Part shown: piece after piece, positions 17,919 to 25,677 of the stretch
How positions within the stretch are numbered: position 1 is the first letter of the stretch
Layout of the letters: every line of letters starts with the position of its first letter
Assembly: GCF_023100905.1 (NCBI RefSeq)
Contig: NZ_CP064686.1
Coordinates: forward strand, 6,076,001 to 6,140,000
Origin: Bradyrhizobium sp. 4
GTDB taxonomy: Bacteria; Pseudomonadota; Alphaproteobacteria; Rhizobiales; Xanthobacteraceae
Direction: 5' to 3'
DNA length: 64,000 nucleotides
Program-made: the position numbers and the translations under genes
Notes under the pieces: model-generated
Database searches by the model: none
The model's input: the letters and a program-made list of their open reading frames with translations, nothing else
Told to the model about the DNA's origin: nothing

Positions 17919-18039
17919 GTCGTCCCGGCGAAGGCCGGGACCCATAACCACCAAAGACAGTTTGATGAAGACCCGCAGTTGCCAACTCCCTCCATAACCT
18001 CTCCCTGGGGTTATGGGTCCCGGCCTTCGCCGGGACGAC
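17919..18039. repeat. Palindromic intergenic repeat, family C
   Basis: The arms at 17919-17949 and 18009-18039 are perfect 31-bp inverted repeats separated by 59 nt. The inner part of each arm (CCCGGCGAAGGCCGGG) is itself a hairpin. The element lies between the convergent malonyl-CoA decarboxylase and tarD genes and probably serves as a bidirectional 3' structure. Confidence 0.9.
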
Positions 18040-18078
18040 ACCGAATAATTAGCGCGGCCGTCGCCCCTAACATGCCTC

Positions 18079-19248
18079 CTACTCCGCCAGCGCCTTCATT
18101 TCCTTGTAGAGATCCGATTTGCCCTCGAAGCCGATGCCCGGCAGGTCGGGCATGGTGATGTGGCCGTTCTCGACGCGGACGCCGTCGGGGAAGCCGCCAT
18201 AGGGCTGGAACAGGTCGGGGTAGCTCTCGTTGCCGCCGAGGCCCAAGCCGGCTGCGATGTTGAGCGACATCTGGTGGCCGCCGTGGGGGATGCAGCGGCT
18301 GGGCGACCAGCCATGAGTTTTCAGCACCTCCAGCGTGCGCTGGTATTCGCACAGGCCGTAGGACAGCGCGCAGTCGAATTGCAGCCAGTCGCGGTCGGGC
18401 CGCATGCCGCCGTAGCGGATCAGATTGCGGGCGTCCTGGTGGCTGAACAGGTTTTCGCCCGTTGCCATCGGGCCCGGATAGAATTCGGCGAGGGCTGCCT
18501 GCAGCGCGTAGTCGAGGGGATCGCCGACTTCCTCGTACCAGAACAGAGGATAATCCCGCAGCATCTTGGCATAGGCGATCCCGGTCTCGAGATCGAAGCG
18601 GCCGTTGGCGTCCACGGCGAGCTGCGCGTCCTTCCCGATCTCCTTCAGCACCGCCTCGATGCGGGCGCGATCGTCCTCGATATCGGCGCCGCCGATCTTC
18701 ATCTTCACGACGTTGTAGCCGCGATCGAGATAGCCGCGCATCTCGCCGCGCAGCATCGAGAGGTCCTTGCCGGGATAGTAATAGCCGCCCGCGGCGTAGA
18801 CGAACACGCGCGGATTGGCTTTGACGCCATGACGCTCGGCGAGCAGGCGGAACAGCGGTTGGCCCGCGATCTTCGCCACCGCATCCCACACCGCCATGTC
18901 GATAGTGCCGACCGCGACGGAGCGCTCGCCGTGACCGCCCGGCTTCTCGTTGGTCATCATCGCGCCCCAGACCTTGTCGGGGTCGAGATTGTCGCCGGAA
19001 GCGTTCAGCAGCGATTTCGGGTCGGCCTCCAGGATGCGTGCGGCAAAGCGCTCGCGGATCAGGCCGCCCTGCCCGTAACGGCCGTTGGAGTTGAAGCCGT
19101 AGCCGACGACGCGCTTGCCGTCGCGGACGACGTCGGTGACGACGGCAACCAGGCTCGTCGTCATCTTGGTGAAATCGATATAGGCGTTGCGGATCGGCGA
19201 AGAGATCGGTTTCGTGATCTCGCGGACGTCGACGATGCGGACGGACAT
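18079..19248 (-). CDS. tarD: D-tartrate dehydratase (enolase superfamily, MR subgroup)
   Basis: The 389-residue product has the length and active-site numbering of the biochemically and structurally characterised Bradyrhizobium D-tartrate dehydratase. Lys182 and Lys184 form the K-x-K motif (VVKMKIGG), Asp213, Glu239 and Glu265 are the Mg2+ ligands, and His322 (IPHGGHQ) is the acid, with Asp292 nearby. The reaction is dehydration of D-tartrate to oxaloacetate in the cytosol. The N-terminal capping domain carries the 20s loop. No tartrate transporter or LysR regulator is adjacent. The upstream neighbours on the same strand (DUF3297, glutathione peroxidase, amidase) are separated by a repeat element, so tarD may have its own promoter. 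Confidence 0.93.
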   Translation of the reverse strand: MSVRIVDVREITKPISSPIRNAYIDFTKMTTSLVAVVTDVVRDGKRVVGYGFNSNGRYGQGGLIRERFAARILEADPKSLLNASGDNLDPDKVWGAMMTNEKPGGHGERSVAVGTIDMAVWDAVAKIAGQPLFRLLAERHGVKANPRVFVYAAGGYYYPGKDLSMLRGEMRGYLDRGYNVVKMKIGGADIEDDRARIEAVLKEIGKDAQLAVDANGRFDLETGIAYAKMLRDYPLFWYEEVGDPLDYALQAALAEFYPGPMATGENLFSHQDARNLIRYGGMRPDRDWLQFDCALSYGLCEYQRTLEVLKTHGWSPSRCIPHGGHQMSLNIAAGLGLGGNESYPDLFQPYGGFPDGVRVENGHITMPDLPGIGFEGKSDLYKEMKALAE

Positions 19249-19268
19249 GGGGTTGGCCTTTCACTTTC

Positions 19269-19353
19269 GTCATTGCGAGGAGCTCTTGCGACGAAGCAAT
19301 CCAGACTGCCTTCGCGGAAAGATCCTGGATTGCTTCGCTACGCTCGCAATGAC
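19269..19353. repeat. Palindromic intergenic repeat, family A copy 2 (mosaic)
   Basis: The ends GTCATTGCGAG and CTCGCAATGAC and the inner segments GAAGCAATCCAG and CTGGATTGCTTC match copy 1. The left arm carries a longer variant (AGGAGCTCTTGCGACGAAGC) while the right arm has the short variant, so the arms are not perfectly paired. It lies between the DUF3297 gene and tarD on the same strand. Confidence 0.85.
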
Positions 19354-19395
19354 AAGGAGAGAGCGCGCTCGATGACGGGTGGAGAGCGCGCGCTC

Positions 19396-19653
19396 CTACT
19401 TCTTATCCCTGAAATACGGCTCGACCGGGCCGTGCACCTTGATGGTCAGCGGGTTGCCGTGGCGGTCCTTGGCGTTGCCTGCGGTGACGCGAACCCAGCC
19501 TTCGCTGATGCAATATTCTTCGACATTGGTCTTCTCGACACCCTTGAAGCGGATGCCGACGTCGCGCGCCAGGATGTCCGCATTGTAAAAGGGGCTGTTC
19601 GGATCGACCGAGAGGCGGTCCGGGAATTCGTCGCTCATGATTGTCTCGCTCAT
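19396..19653 (-). CDS. DUF3297 family protein
   Basis: The 85-residue cytosolic protein starts at the ATG at 19653 (MSETIMSDEFPDRLSVDPNSPFYN), which overlaps the glutathione peroxidase stop as ATGA, implying translational coupling. The sequence (GIRFKGVEKTNVEEYCISEGWVRVTAGNAKDRHGNPLTIKVHGPVEPYF) is that of DUF3297, a small conserved proteobacterial protein with no assigned function. A second in-frame ATG is at 19638. It is the last gene of the amidase-glutathione peroxidase operon. Confidence 0.85.
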   Translation of the reverse strand: MSETIMSDEFPDRLSVDPNSPFYNADILARDVGIRFKGVEKTNVEEYCISEGWVRVTAGNAKDRHGNPLTIKVHGPVEPYFRDKK

Positions 19654-20126
19654 AACAGGGTCTCGATTTGCTGCCGCAATCCTTCGGGCCGCGCGGTCGG
19701 CGCATAGCGCGAAACTACCTTGCCGGCGCGATCCACCAGGAATTTGGTGAAATTCCATTTGATGGAGGCGCCCAGCAGGCCGGATTGCTGGCGTTTCAGG
19801 TACTCATACAACGGATGCGCATTGCTGCCGTTGACGTCGATCTTCTCGAACAGGGGGAAGGTGACGTCGTAATTGGTCGAGCAGAACGCCTGGATCTCGC
19901 TCGCCGGTCCAGGCTCCTGCGCACCGAACTGGTTACAGGGAAAGCCGAGCACCGAGAAGCCGCGCGGATTGAGATCGCGATGCAGATCCTCCAGCCCGCG
20001 ATATTGCGGCGTGAAGCCGCATTTGCTCGCGGTGTTGACGATCAGCAGCACCTGCCCCTCGAAGCTGCGCATGGGCACTTCTTCGCCGAGAAGCGAGTTG
20101 GCCTTGAAGTCGTAGATCACCGACAT
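19650..20126 (-). CDS. Glutathione peroxidase (Cys type)
   Basis: The 158-residue thioredoxin-fold protein has the family signatures NTASKCGFTPQY with the peroxidatic Cys36 (cysteine, not selenocysteine), LGFPCNQFGAQEPG with a second cysteine, and KWNFTKFLVD with the catalytic Trp and Asn. It reduces hydrogen or lipid peroxides using glutathione or, more often in bacteria with this second Cys, thioredoxin. It starts 2 nt after the amidase stop and overlaps the DUF3297 start by 4 bp, so the three genes form a tight operon. Confidence 0.93.
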   Translation of the reverse strand: MSVIYDFKANSLLGEEVPMRSFEGQVLLIVNTASKCGFTPQYRGLEDLHRDLNPRGFSVLGFPCNQFGAQEPGPASEIQAFCSTNYDVTFPLFEKIDVNGSNAHPLYEYLKRQQSGLLGASIKWNFTKFLVDRAGKVVSRYAPTARPEGLRQQIETLL

Positions 20127-20128
20127 CG

Positions 20129-21529
20129 CTAACCCACGGGATCGATCGGCGACGGCGGCACGCCGCCCGCCTCGATCGCTTCGCCGGCAAGGAGACAGAG
20201 ATCCTCGCGATAGCGGCCGGACACGATGTGCACGCCAACGGGCGCCTTGCCGACGAGGCCGGTGGAGACCACGAGGCCCGGCAGGCCCATGAAGGGAATG
20301 GCGATCTGCGGCAGCTGTGCTTCCCAGACGCGTTTGAAGGACTCGTCGTCCTTGCGGTCGAGATGATCGGGGAACGGCAATTCGCCGGAGACCGGCGTCA
20401 GCAGCACGGCATAGGTCTCGAAGAACAACATCCAGTCGCGGGTCAGCGTGGCGCGGCGGGTCAAAGCCTTGGCGTAATTTGCCTGGTCCATCGGCGTAAG
20501 CCTGGCGCGATTGCCGCGCAGGCACGCCAGAGCGCCCGGATCGCCCTCACGCTCGGCCATCTCCAACTGCGCCTCGTAGCCGTCGCCCAGCCAGAGCTTG
20601 ATCTGCCACTCGACGGCCTCGCGCATCGGCGGGGTGTCCTCGATTGTCTCGACGGTCCAGCCGGCACGCTCGAGCCGCTTGCCGGCGTCGATGACGGCAG
20701 CCTTCACCTCGGGCGCGGTGGCCAGGCCGTCCGGATTAAGACACAGCGCGGCGCGCTTCGGCCGCGCCGGGCCTTCCAGCGGTGCCGGCACGAACCAGGG
20801 ATCGCGGATGTCGCGGGCCGACATCGCCGCGAGCGAAATCCTGATGTCGTTGACGGTGCGCGCCAGTGGGCCCGACACCGCCATGATCTGCGGGCCGATC
20901 GGGCGCTCCGGCAGGGCCGGATTGAAGGCCGGGATGCGGCCGAGCGTCGGGCGCAGACCATGCACGCCGCAGGCATAGGCGGGATAGCGGATCGAGCCGG
21001 CAATATCGGTGCCGTGGGCGATATGGCCGATGCCGGCCGCGACCGCCGAGCCGGCGCCGCCGGACGAGCCGCCCGGCGTCAGCGAGGCATCGCGGGGGTT
21101 CTTGGTGTCGCCGTGGACCAGGTTGGTGGTGAACCAGCGATAGGAGAAGGCCGGGCAATTGGTGCGCCCAAGCAGAACGGCGCCGGCTTTGCGGAAATTG
21201 GCGACCACCGGATTGTCCTCGCGCGCGATCAGGTCGCGCTGCAGTTTCAGGCCGTTGGTGGTGGCAAAGCCCGCCTGGTCGACATTGGCTTTGATGGTGA
21301 CGGGCACGCCGGCCAGCACACCGGGGTCCCCACCCCTGGCGATGGCGGCATCGACGGCGTCGGCCTGCTTGAGCACGTCCTCCGGGCGGTGGTCGATCAC
21401 GGCGTTGAGGCTGGGATTGACGGCGTCGAGCCGGGCCAAGCCGGCCTGCGCGGCCTCCCTGGCGGAGACCTTTTTGGTTTTGACGAGGTTGGCGAGGTCG
21501 GCCGCCGACAGGCGCCAGAGATCTTGCAT
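20129..21529 (-). CDS. Amidase-signature family hydrolase
   Basis: The 466-residue product carries the amidase signature with an intact Ser-cisSer-Lys triad: Lys80 (PVTIKANVD), Ser155 (TPGGSSGGAGSAVAAG) and nucleophile Ser179 (GTDIAGSIRYPA), with the expected 24-residue spacing between the serines. It hydrolyses a carboxamide. There are no gatB/gatC partners, so it is not the tRNA-dependent amidotransferase but a free amidase (aliphatic amide, indole-3-acetamide or similar). It is the first gene of an operon with glutathione peroxidase and DUF3297. Confidence 0.9.
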   Translation of the reverse strand: MQDLWRLSAADLANLVKTKKVSAREAAQAGLARLDAVNPSLNAVIDHRPEDVLKQADAVDAAIARGGDPGVLAGVPVTIKANVDQAGFATTNGLKLQRDLIAREDNPVVANFRKAGAVLLGRTNCPAFSYRWFTTNLVHGDTKNPRDASLTPGGSSGGAGSAVAAGIGHIAHGTDIAGSIRYPAYACGVHGLRPTLGRIPAFNPALPERPIGPQIMAVSGPLARTVNDIRISLAAMSARDIRDPWFVPAPLEGPARPKRAALCLNPDGLATAPEVKAAVIDAGKRLERAGWTVETIEDTPPMREAVEWQIKLWLGDGYEAQLEMAEREGDPGALACLRGNRARLTPMDQANYAKALTRRATLTRDWMLFFETYAVLLTPVSGELPFPDHLDRKDDESFKRVWEAQLPQIAIPFMGLPGLVVSTGLVGKAPVGVHIVSGRYREDLCLLAGEAIEAGGVPPSPIDPVG

Positions 21530-21635
21530 GGCTTGCTCCGTTTAACCGGCGTCTTTTAGCCCCGGGAACGCGGCAAAGCCATGCGGATTTCGCAGGGGCG
21601 AAGGGCGGGGGATGCCGGGTGACGCCTCATTCTCC

Positions 21636-21720
21636 GTCATTGCAAGCGAAGCCAAGCAATCCAGACTGCCTCCGCGGAAGCAGTCTGGATTGCTTCGTCG
21701 CAAGGGCTCCTCGCAATAAC
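21636..21720. repeat. Palindromic intergenic repeat, family A copy 3
   Basis: The ends GTCATTGCAAGC and CTCGCAATAAC and the inner arms CAATCCAGACTGC and GCAGTCTGGATTG match the family A element. The right arm has the long variant (CGTCGCAAGGGCTCCTCGC). It lies between the DUF6894 gene and the amidase gene, both on the minus strand. Confidence 0.85.
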
Positions 21721-21739
21721 GGGGAGAAAGCGTCGGAGG

Positions 21740-21997
21740 CTAATGCCGCGTCGCGGACTGGTCCGGGATGTCCAGGAGTGCCTCGGTGAAGGGGAATTCG
21801 AGCACGATCTCGCCTTCGCGGTCGGTGACCTCGATGACAGCCTCGAGCAGGGCCGGCTGGGTGCCTTCCGATCTCAGCACCTCCAGAATCATCTGGCGGG
21901 CGACCTCCCAGGCACGATCGGGATTGCGCAAATCCTCTCCCTCGGGATCCACGATCAGTTCGTCGCCGATACGGGTGTTGAAGAAATATCTGGGCAT
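21740..21997 (-). CDS. DUF6894 family small protein
   Basis: The start at 21997 (MPRYFFNTRIGDELIVDPEGEDL) gives 85 residues beginning exactly as DUF6894 proteins do; a longer reading from 22051 adds 18 residues with no family match. The fold is small and acidic (FNDxA-like core: AWEVARQMILEVLRSEG...LEAVIEVTDREGEIVLEFPFTEAL). The family is very abundant in Bradyrhizobium and of unknown function, often near stress genes. It is divergent from pqqA. Confidence 0.75.
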   Translation of the reverse strand: MPRYFFNTRIGDELIVDPEGEDLRNPDRAWEVARQMILEVLRSEGTQPALLEAVIEVTDREGEIVLEFPFTEALLDIPDQSATRH

Positions 21998-22246
21998 CAC
22001 GAAGTTCCAGTTGGGTCGCCTGTACCGGATTGAAAGCTGCACTGCACTCACAACTGCTTTATCAGGACAGGGTTCGCGACCGAATGCGCCAAGCGCAGGG
22101 CCGCATCACCAGAAAGTACTGTTCCCCGCGCTTTTCTCGCGGCGCAATATGCCCTTGTTCGGGAAAATTTCACTGGCGAACTTTTGTGCTCGCAGTAACT
22201 TAGCCCCGGGCGGATACGTCCGAAATCTCGAAAATGGAGAGCCGAA

Positions 22247-22327
22247 ATGGCCTGGAAAGCCCCCAAGATCGTCGAAGTGCCCTGTGGCATGGAAATCAAC
22301 ATGTATGTGAGCGCCACCCGCAAGTAA
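22247..22327 (+). CDS. pqqA: Coenzyme PQQ precursor peptide PqqA
   Basis: This 26-residue peptide (MAWKAPKIVEVPCGMEINMY then VSATRK) is the substrate from which pyrroloquinoline quinone is made. The cross-linked residues Glu16 and Tyr20 are in the conserved E-x-x-x-Y spacing. A GGAGAG site lies upstream. The leader from the divergent gene is about 250 bases. pqqB starts 118 nt downstream. That gap has no gene, and pqqA may be more highly expressed than the rest, as is usual. Confidence 0.96.
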   Translation: MAWKAPKIVEVPCGMEINMYVSATRK

Positions 22328-22445
22328 GCGGTTGGTGAATTCGCGTTCTGCGCAGGTGGATCTTTCGGTCACGATGCATGTCCGGAAGACAGGATTTGTG
22401 TTTGCTTGAGGTCCACCTCGCGACATTGCTTCCAGGAGACGGATC

Positions 22446-23375
22446 ATGCTTCGCGTCGTCGTCCTGGGCGCCGCAGCCGGCGGCGGAGTGCCGCAATGGA
22501 ATTGCGGCTGCGAGGGCTGCCGGACAGCCCGTGAAAACGGCCAAGAGCTGCAACGGACCCAAGCCTCGGTCGCCTTCAGTGGCGATGGCGAGCACTGGTT
22601 CTTGATCAACGCCTCCCCCGACCTCCGCCAGCAACTGAATGCCACGCCACAGCTGCATCCGAAGGCAGGCGCGCTGCGCCATACGCCGATCGCAGGCGTG
22701 ATCCTGACCAACAGTGAAGTGGACGCGGTGGCAGGCCTGCTGTCGATGCGCGAGGGCTCGCCCTTCACGGTCTATGCGCATGAGAAGGTGCTGGCGATCC
22801 TGAAGGCCAACAGCATCTTCAACGTGCTGAACGAGAAGAACGTGCAGCGCCAGCCGGTCGAGATCAACGAGCCGTTCGAGCCGCGGCTGCCGGACGGGGC
22901 GCGCTCAGGCATCGAGGTTCTGCCCTTCGCGGTCTCGGGCAAATCGGCCTGGTACCTGGAAGGCAAGGCGCATCCGGGCGGCGACGCCGGCGAGGGCGAT
23001 ACGCTGGGGCTGAAGATCACCGATAAGTCGACCGGCAAATGCTTCTACTTCATCGCCGCCTGCGCCAAGGTCACCGACGCGCTCAAGGCCGAGATCGACG
23101 GCGCCGCGCTGGTGTTCTTCGACGGCACGGTGTGGCAGGACGACGAGATGATCAAGGCCGGGCTCAGCCACAAGACCGGCAAGAGCATGGGCCATGTCGC
23201 GATGTCCGGCGACCACGGCGCCATCGCGCGGCTCGCCGACCTCACTCTCGACAGGAAGATATTTCTGCATATCAATAACTCGAACCCGGCGCTGCTGCCC
23301 GCTTCCCCCGAGCGCAAGGCCGCTGAAGCGGCGGGCTGGCAGATACCCGCTGACGGAACGGAGATCGTGCTGTGA
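22446..23375 (+). CDS. pqqB: PQQ biosynthesis protein PqqB
   Basis: The 309-residue protein of the metallo-beta-lactamase fold begins MLRVVVLGAAAGGGVPQWNC and has the PqqB-specific Cys cluster WNCGCEGC (zinc site) and LINASPDLRQQL, ILTNSEVDAVAGLLSMREG. It is a non-heme iron hydroxylase of the tyrosine part of the crosslinked Glu-Tyr intermediate. Its stop overlaps the pqqC GTG start (GTGA), giving coupled translation. Confidence 0.96.
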   Translation: MLRVVVLGAAAGGGVPQWNCGCEGCRTARENGQELQRTQASVAFSGDGEHWFLINASPDLRQQLNATPQLHPKAGALRHTPIAGVILTNSEVDAVAGLLSMREGSPFTVYAHEKVLAILKANSIFNVLNEKNVQRQPVEINEPFEPRLPDGARSGIEVLPFAVSGKSAWYLEGKAHPGGDAGEGDTLGLKITDKSTGKCFYFIAACAKVTDALKAEIDGAALVFFDGTVWQDDEMIKAGLSHKTGKSMGHVAMSGDHGAIARLADLTLDRKIFLHINNSNPALLPASPERKAAEAAGWQIPADGTEIVL

Positions 23376-24163
23376 ATGCCGCCTCACTGAGTGGAATGAC
23401 CGCGCTCTCGGTCGGCAAGGACATCAGGCTCACGAGCGCCGAGGAGCTGGAGGCGGCGCTGCGCCATATCGGTGCGACGCGCTATCACAGCCTGCATCCG
23501 TTCCATAAGATGCTGCACGGCGGCAAGCTGAACAAGGGCCAGGTCCAGGCCTGGGCGCTGAACCGCTACTATTACCAGAGCACCATCCCGATCAAGGACG
23601 CGGTGGTGATCTCGCGCTTCCGCGACCGCGCCACGCGCGTGGAATGGCGCCACCGCATCGAGGATCATGACGGCGATATCGGCTCCGAAGGCGGTATCGA
23701 GCGCTGGCTGAAGCTGACCGACGGCCTCGGGCTGGACACGGCTTACGTGGAATCGACCGAAGGCATCCTGCCTGCGACGCGCTTTGCGGTGGAAGCCTAT
23801 GTGCACTATTGCCGCGAGAAGTCGCCGCTGGAGGCGATCGCCTCCTCGCTCACCGAATTGTTCGCGCCGAACCTGCACGAAGAGCGCATCTCCGGCATGC
23901 TGGAGCACTACGACTTCGTCAATCCTGACATCATGAGCTACTTCAAGCGCCGGCTGGCGCAGGCGCCGCGCGACGCCGGCTTTGCGCTCGACTATGTCAA
24001 GGCGCATGCCACTACGCCCGAGCAACGCGCGTCGGTCTGCAACGCGCTGATCTTCAAGACCAACGTGCTATGGGTGCAGCTCGACGCGCTCCAACACGCC
24101 TATGTCGAGGGCCACATTCCGCCGGGCGCGTTCGTGCCCCAAGAACACCAAAAAGCGAGTTGA
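23372..24163 (+). CDS. pqqC: Pyrroloquinoline-quinone synthase PqqC
   Basis: The 263-residue helical oxidase of the TenA/PqqC fold catalyses the last step, ring closure and eight-electron oxidation to PQQ, without a cofactor. It has the family segments RYHSLHPFHKMLHGGKLNKGQVQAWALNRYYYQSTIPIKDA and EDHDGDIGSEGGIERWLKL. The start is the GTG at 23372 overlapping the pqqB stop; an ATG at 23396 is an alternative. Confidence 0.96.
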   Translation: MNAASLSGMTALSVGKDIRLTSAEELEAALRHIGATRYHSLHPFHKMLHGGKLNKGQVQAWALNRYYYQSTIPIKDAVVISRFRDRATRVEWRHRIEDHDGDIGSEGGIERWLKLTDGLGLDTAYVESTEGILPATRFAVEAYVHYCREKSPLEAIASSLTELFAPNLHEERISGMLEHYDFVNPDIMSYFKRRLAQAPRDAGFALDYVKAHATTPEQRASVCNALIFKTNVLWVQLDALQHAYVEGHIPPGAFVPQEHQKAS

Positions 24164-24169
24164 GGAACA

Positions 24170-24481
24170 ATGGTCGGGCCGCGCAACATCAGCGTCAGCG
24201 AGACCAGCCGGCCGGTTCTGCCGAGGCACGCCAAGCTGAAATATGACGAAACGCGAAAAGTCTGGGTGATCCTGGCGCCCGAACGCGTGCTGGCGCCGGA
24301 CGAGATCGCGGTCGAGGTCTTGCAGCTCTGCGACGGCGAGCGCAATGTCGGCGAGGTTTCCGACCAGCTCGCCGCAAAATACGCCGCGCCGCGCGAGGCG
24401 ATCCTGGCCGACGTCATCGTCATGCTGCAGGACCTCGCCGACAAGGGCTTTCTCACGGAGGCCCGGGAGAAGACGTCATGA
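24170..24481 (+). CDS. pqqD: PqqA-binding chaperone PqqD
   Basis: The 103-residue winged-helix peptide chaperone (RHAKLKYDETRKVWVILAPERVLAPDEIAVEVLQLCDGERNVGEVSDQLAAKYAAPREAILADVIVMLQDLADKGFL) holds PqqA for the radical SAM enzyme PqqE. It begins 6 nt after pqqC and overlaps pqqE by 4 bp (ATGA). Confidence 0.95.
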   Translation: MVGPRNISVSETSRPVLPRHAKLKYDETRKVWVILAPERVLAPDEIAVEVLQLCDGERNVGEVSDQLAAKYAAPREAILADVIVMLQDLADKGFLTEAREKTS

Positions 24482-25677
24482 GCGATGTGCTCGGCAATCC
24501 CACCATCCCGCCCGACGCCAGCGACAGCCTCGCGGTGCTGGAGAAGAGCCGCTCGACGGCGGAGACGTTTGGCATTCCGCTCGCCGTGCTGCTCGAGATC
24601 ACCCATCGCTGCCCGCTGCAATGCCCCTATTGCTCCAACCCGGTCGAGCTCGACCGCTCGGGCAAGGAGCTGACCACCGAGGAATGGAAGAAGGTATTGA
24701 GCGAGCTCGCCGAGATCGGCGTGCTCCAGGTGCATTTCTCCGGCGGCGAGCCGACGGCGCGCAAGGACCTGGTCGAGCTGGTCAAGCATGCCAGCGACGT
24801 CGGCCTCTACACCAACCTCATCACCTCGGCGGTGCTGCTGTCGCGCGAGCGGCTGAGCGAGCTTGCCGATGCCGGGCTCTGCCATGTCCAGATCAGCTTC
24901 CAGGGCGTTGAAGAAGCCCTCGCCGATCGCGTCGGCGGTTACAAAAACGGGCACCGCAAGAAGCTCGAAGTCGCAAAATGGACGCGCGAGCTCGATTTGC
25001 CGCTCACCGTGAATGCGGTGATGCACCGGCAGAACCTGCATCAGCTGCCTGATATCATCCAGATGTCGGTCGATCTCGACGCCGACCGGCTCGAGGTCGC
25101 CAACGTCCAATATTACGGCTGGGCGCTGAAGAACCGCGCCGCCTTGATGCCGACGGTGGCGCAGCTCGACGAGTGCACCCGCATCGTCGAAGAAGCGCGC
25201 GAGCGGCTGAAGGGCCGGCTGACGATCGACTATGTGGTGCCCGATTATTACGCGCTGCGGCCGAAGAAGTGCATGGGCGGCTGGGGCCGGCAGTTCTTCA
25301 ACATTTCGCCGGCCGGCAAGGTGCTGCCCTGCCACGCCGCCGAGAGCATCACCGGGCTTGACTTCGAATCGGTGCGCTCCAACCATTCGATCGCCTGGAT
25401 CTGGCAGAACTCGGAGGCCTTCAACCGCTATCGCGGCACCGGCTGGATGAAGGAGCCGTGCAAGAGTTGCGAATTCCGCGAGGTCGATTTCGGCGGCTGC
25501 CGCTGCCAGGCCTTTGCGCTGACCGGTGACGCCGCCAACACCGATCCTGCCTGTGCGCTGTCGCCGCTGCACGAGACCATCTTCAAGCAGGCCGAGCGCG
25601 AGGCCGAGGGCGAAACCAACCGCTTCGTCTATCGCAATTTCGCCGGCGGCACTCTGGAATCCGGGAATGATGCCTGA
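24478..25677 (+). CDS. pqqE: PqqA peptide cyclase PqqE (radical SAM/SPASM)
   Basis: The 399-residue radical SAM enzyme forms the carbon-carbon bond between Glu16 and Tyr20 of PqqA. The [4Fe-4S] cysteines are Cys45, Cys49 and Cys52 (CPLQCPYC), followed by HFSGGEPTARKDL. A SPASM domain with auxiliary cluster cysteines lies at the C-terminus (KKCMGGWGRQFFNISPAGKVLPCHAA and CKSCEFREVDFGGCRCQAF). The stop lies inside the start of the following hydrolase gene. Confidence 0.96.
   Translation: MSDVLGNPTIPPDASDSLAVLEKSRSTAETFGIPLAVLLEITHRCPLQCPYCSNPVELDRSGKELTTEEWKKVLSELAEIGVLQVHFSGGEPTARKDLVELVKHASDVGLYTNLITSAVLLSRERLSELADAGLCHVQISFQGVEEALADRVGGYKNGHRKKLEVAKWTRELDLPLTVNAVMHRQNLHQLPDIIQMSVDLDADRLEVANVQYYGWALKNRAALMPTVAQLDECTRIVEEARERLKGRLTIDYVVPDYYALRPKKCMGGWGRQFFNISPAGKVLPCHAAESITGLDFESVRSNHSIAWIWQNSEAFNRYRGTGWMKEPCKSCEFREVDFGGCRCQAFALTGDAANTDPACALSPLHETIFKQAEREAEGETNRFVYRNFAGGTLESGNDA

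Noticed and set aside
20129..21529. Amidase as GatA subunit of tRNA amidotransferase
   Set aside because: No gatB or gatC genes adjoin it and GatA-specific context is absent; a free amidase fits better.
22048..22323. 91-codon minus-strand frame covering pqqA
   Set aside because: No family match and no ribosome binding site; pqqA on the other strand is unmistakable.
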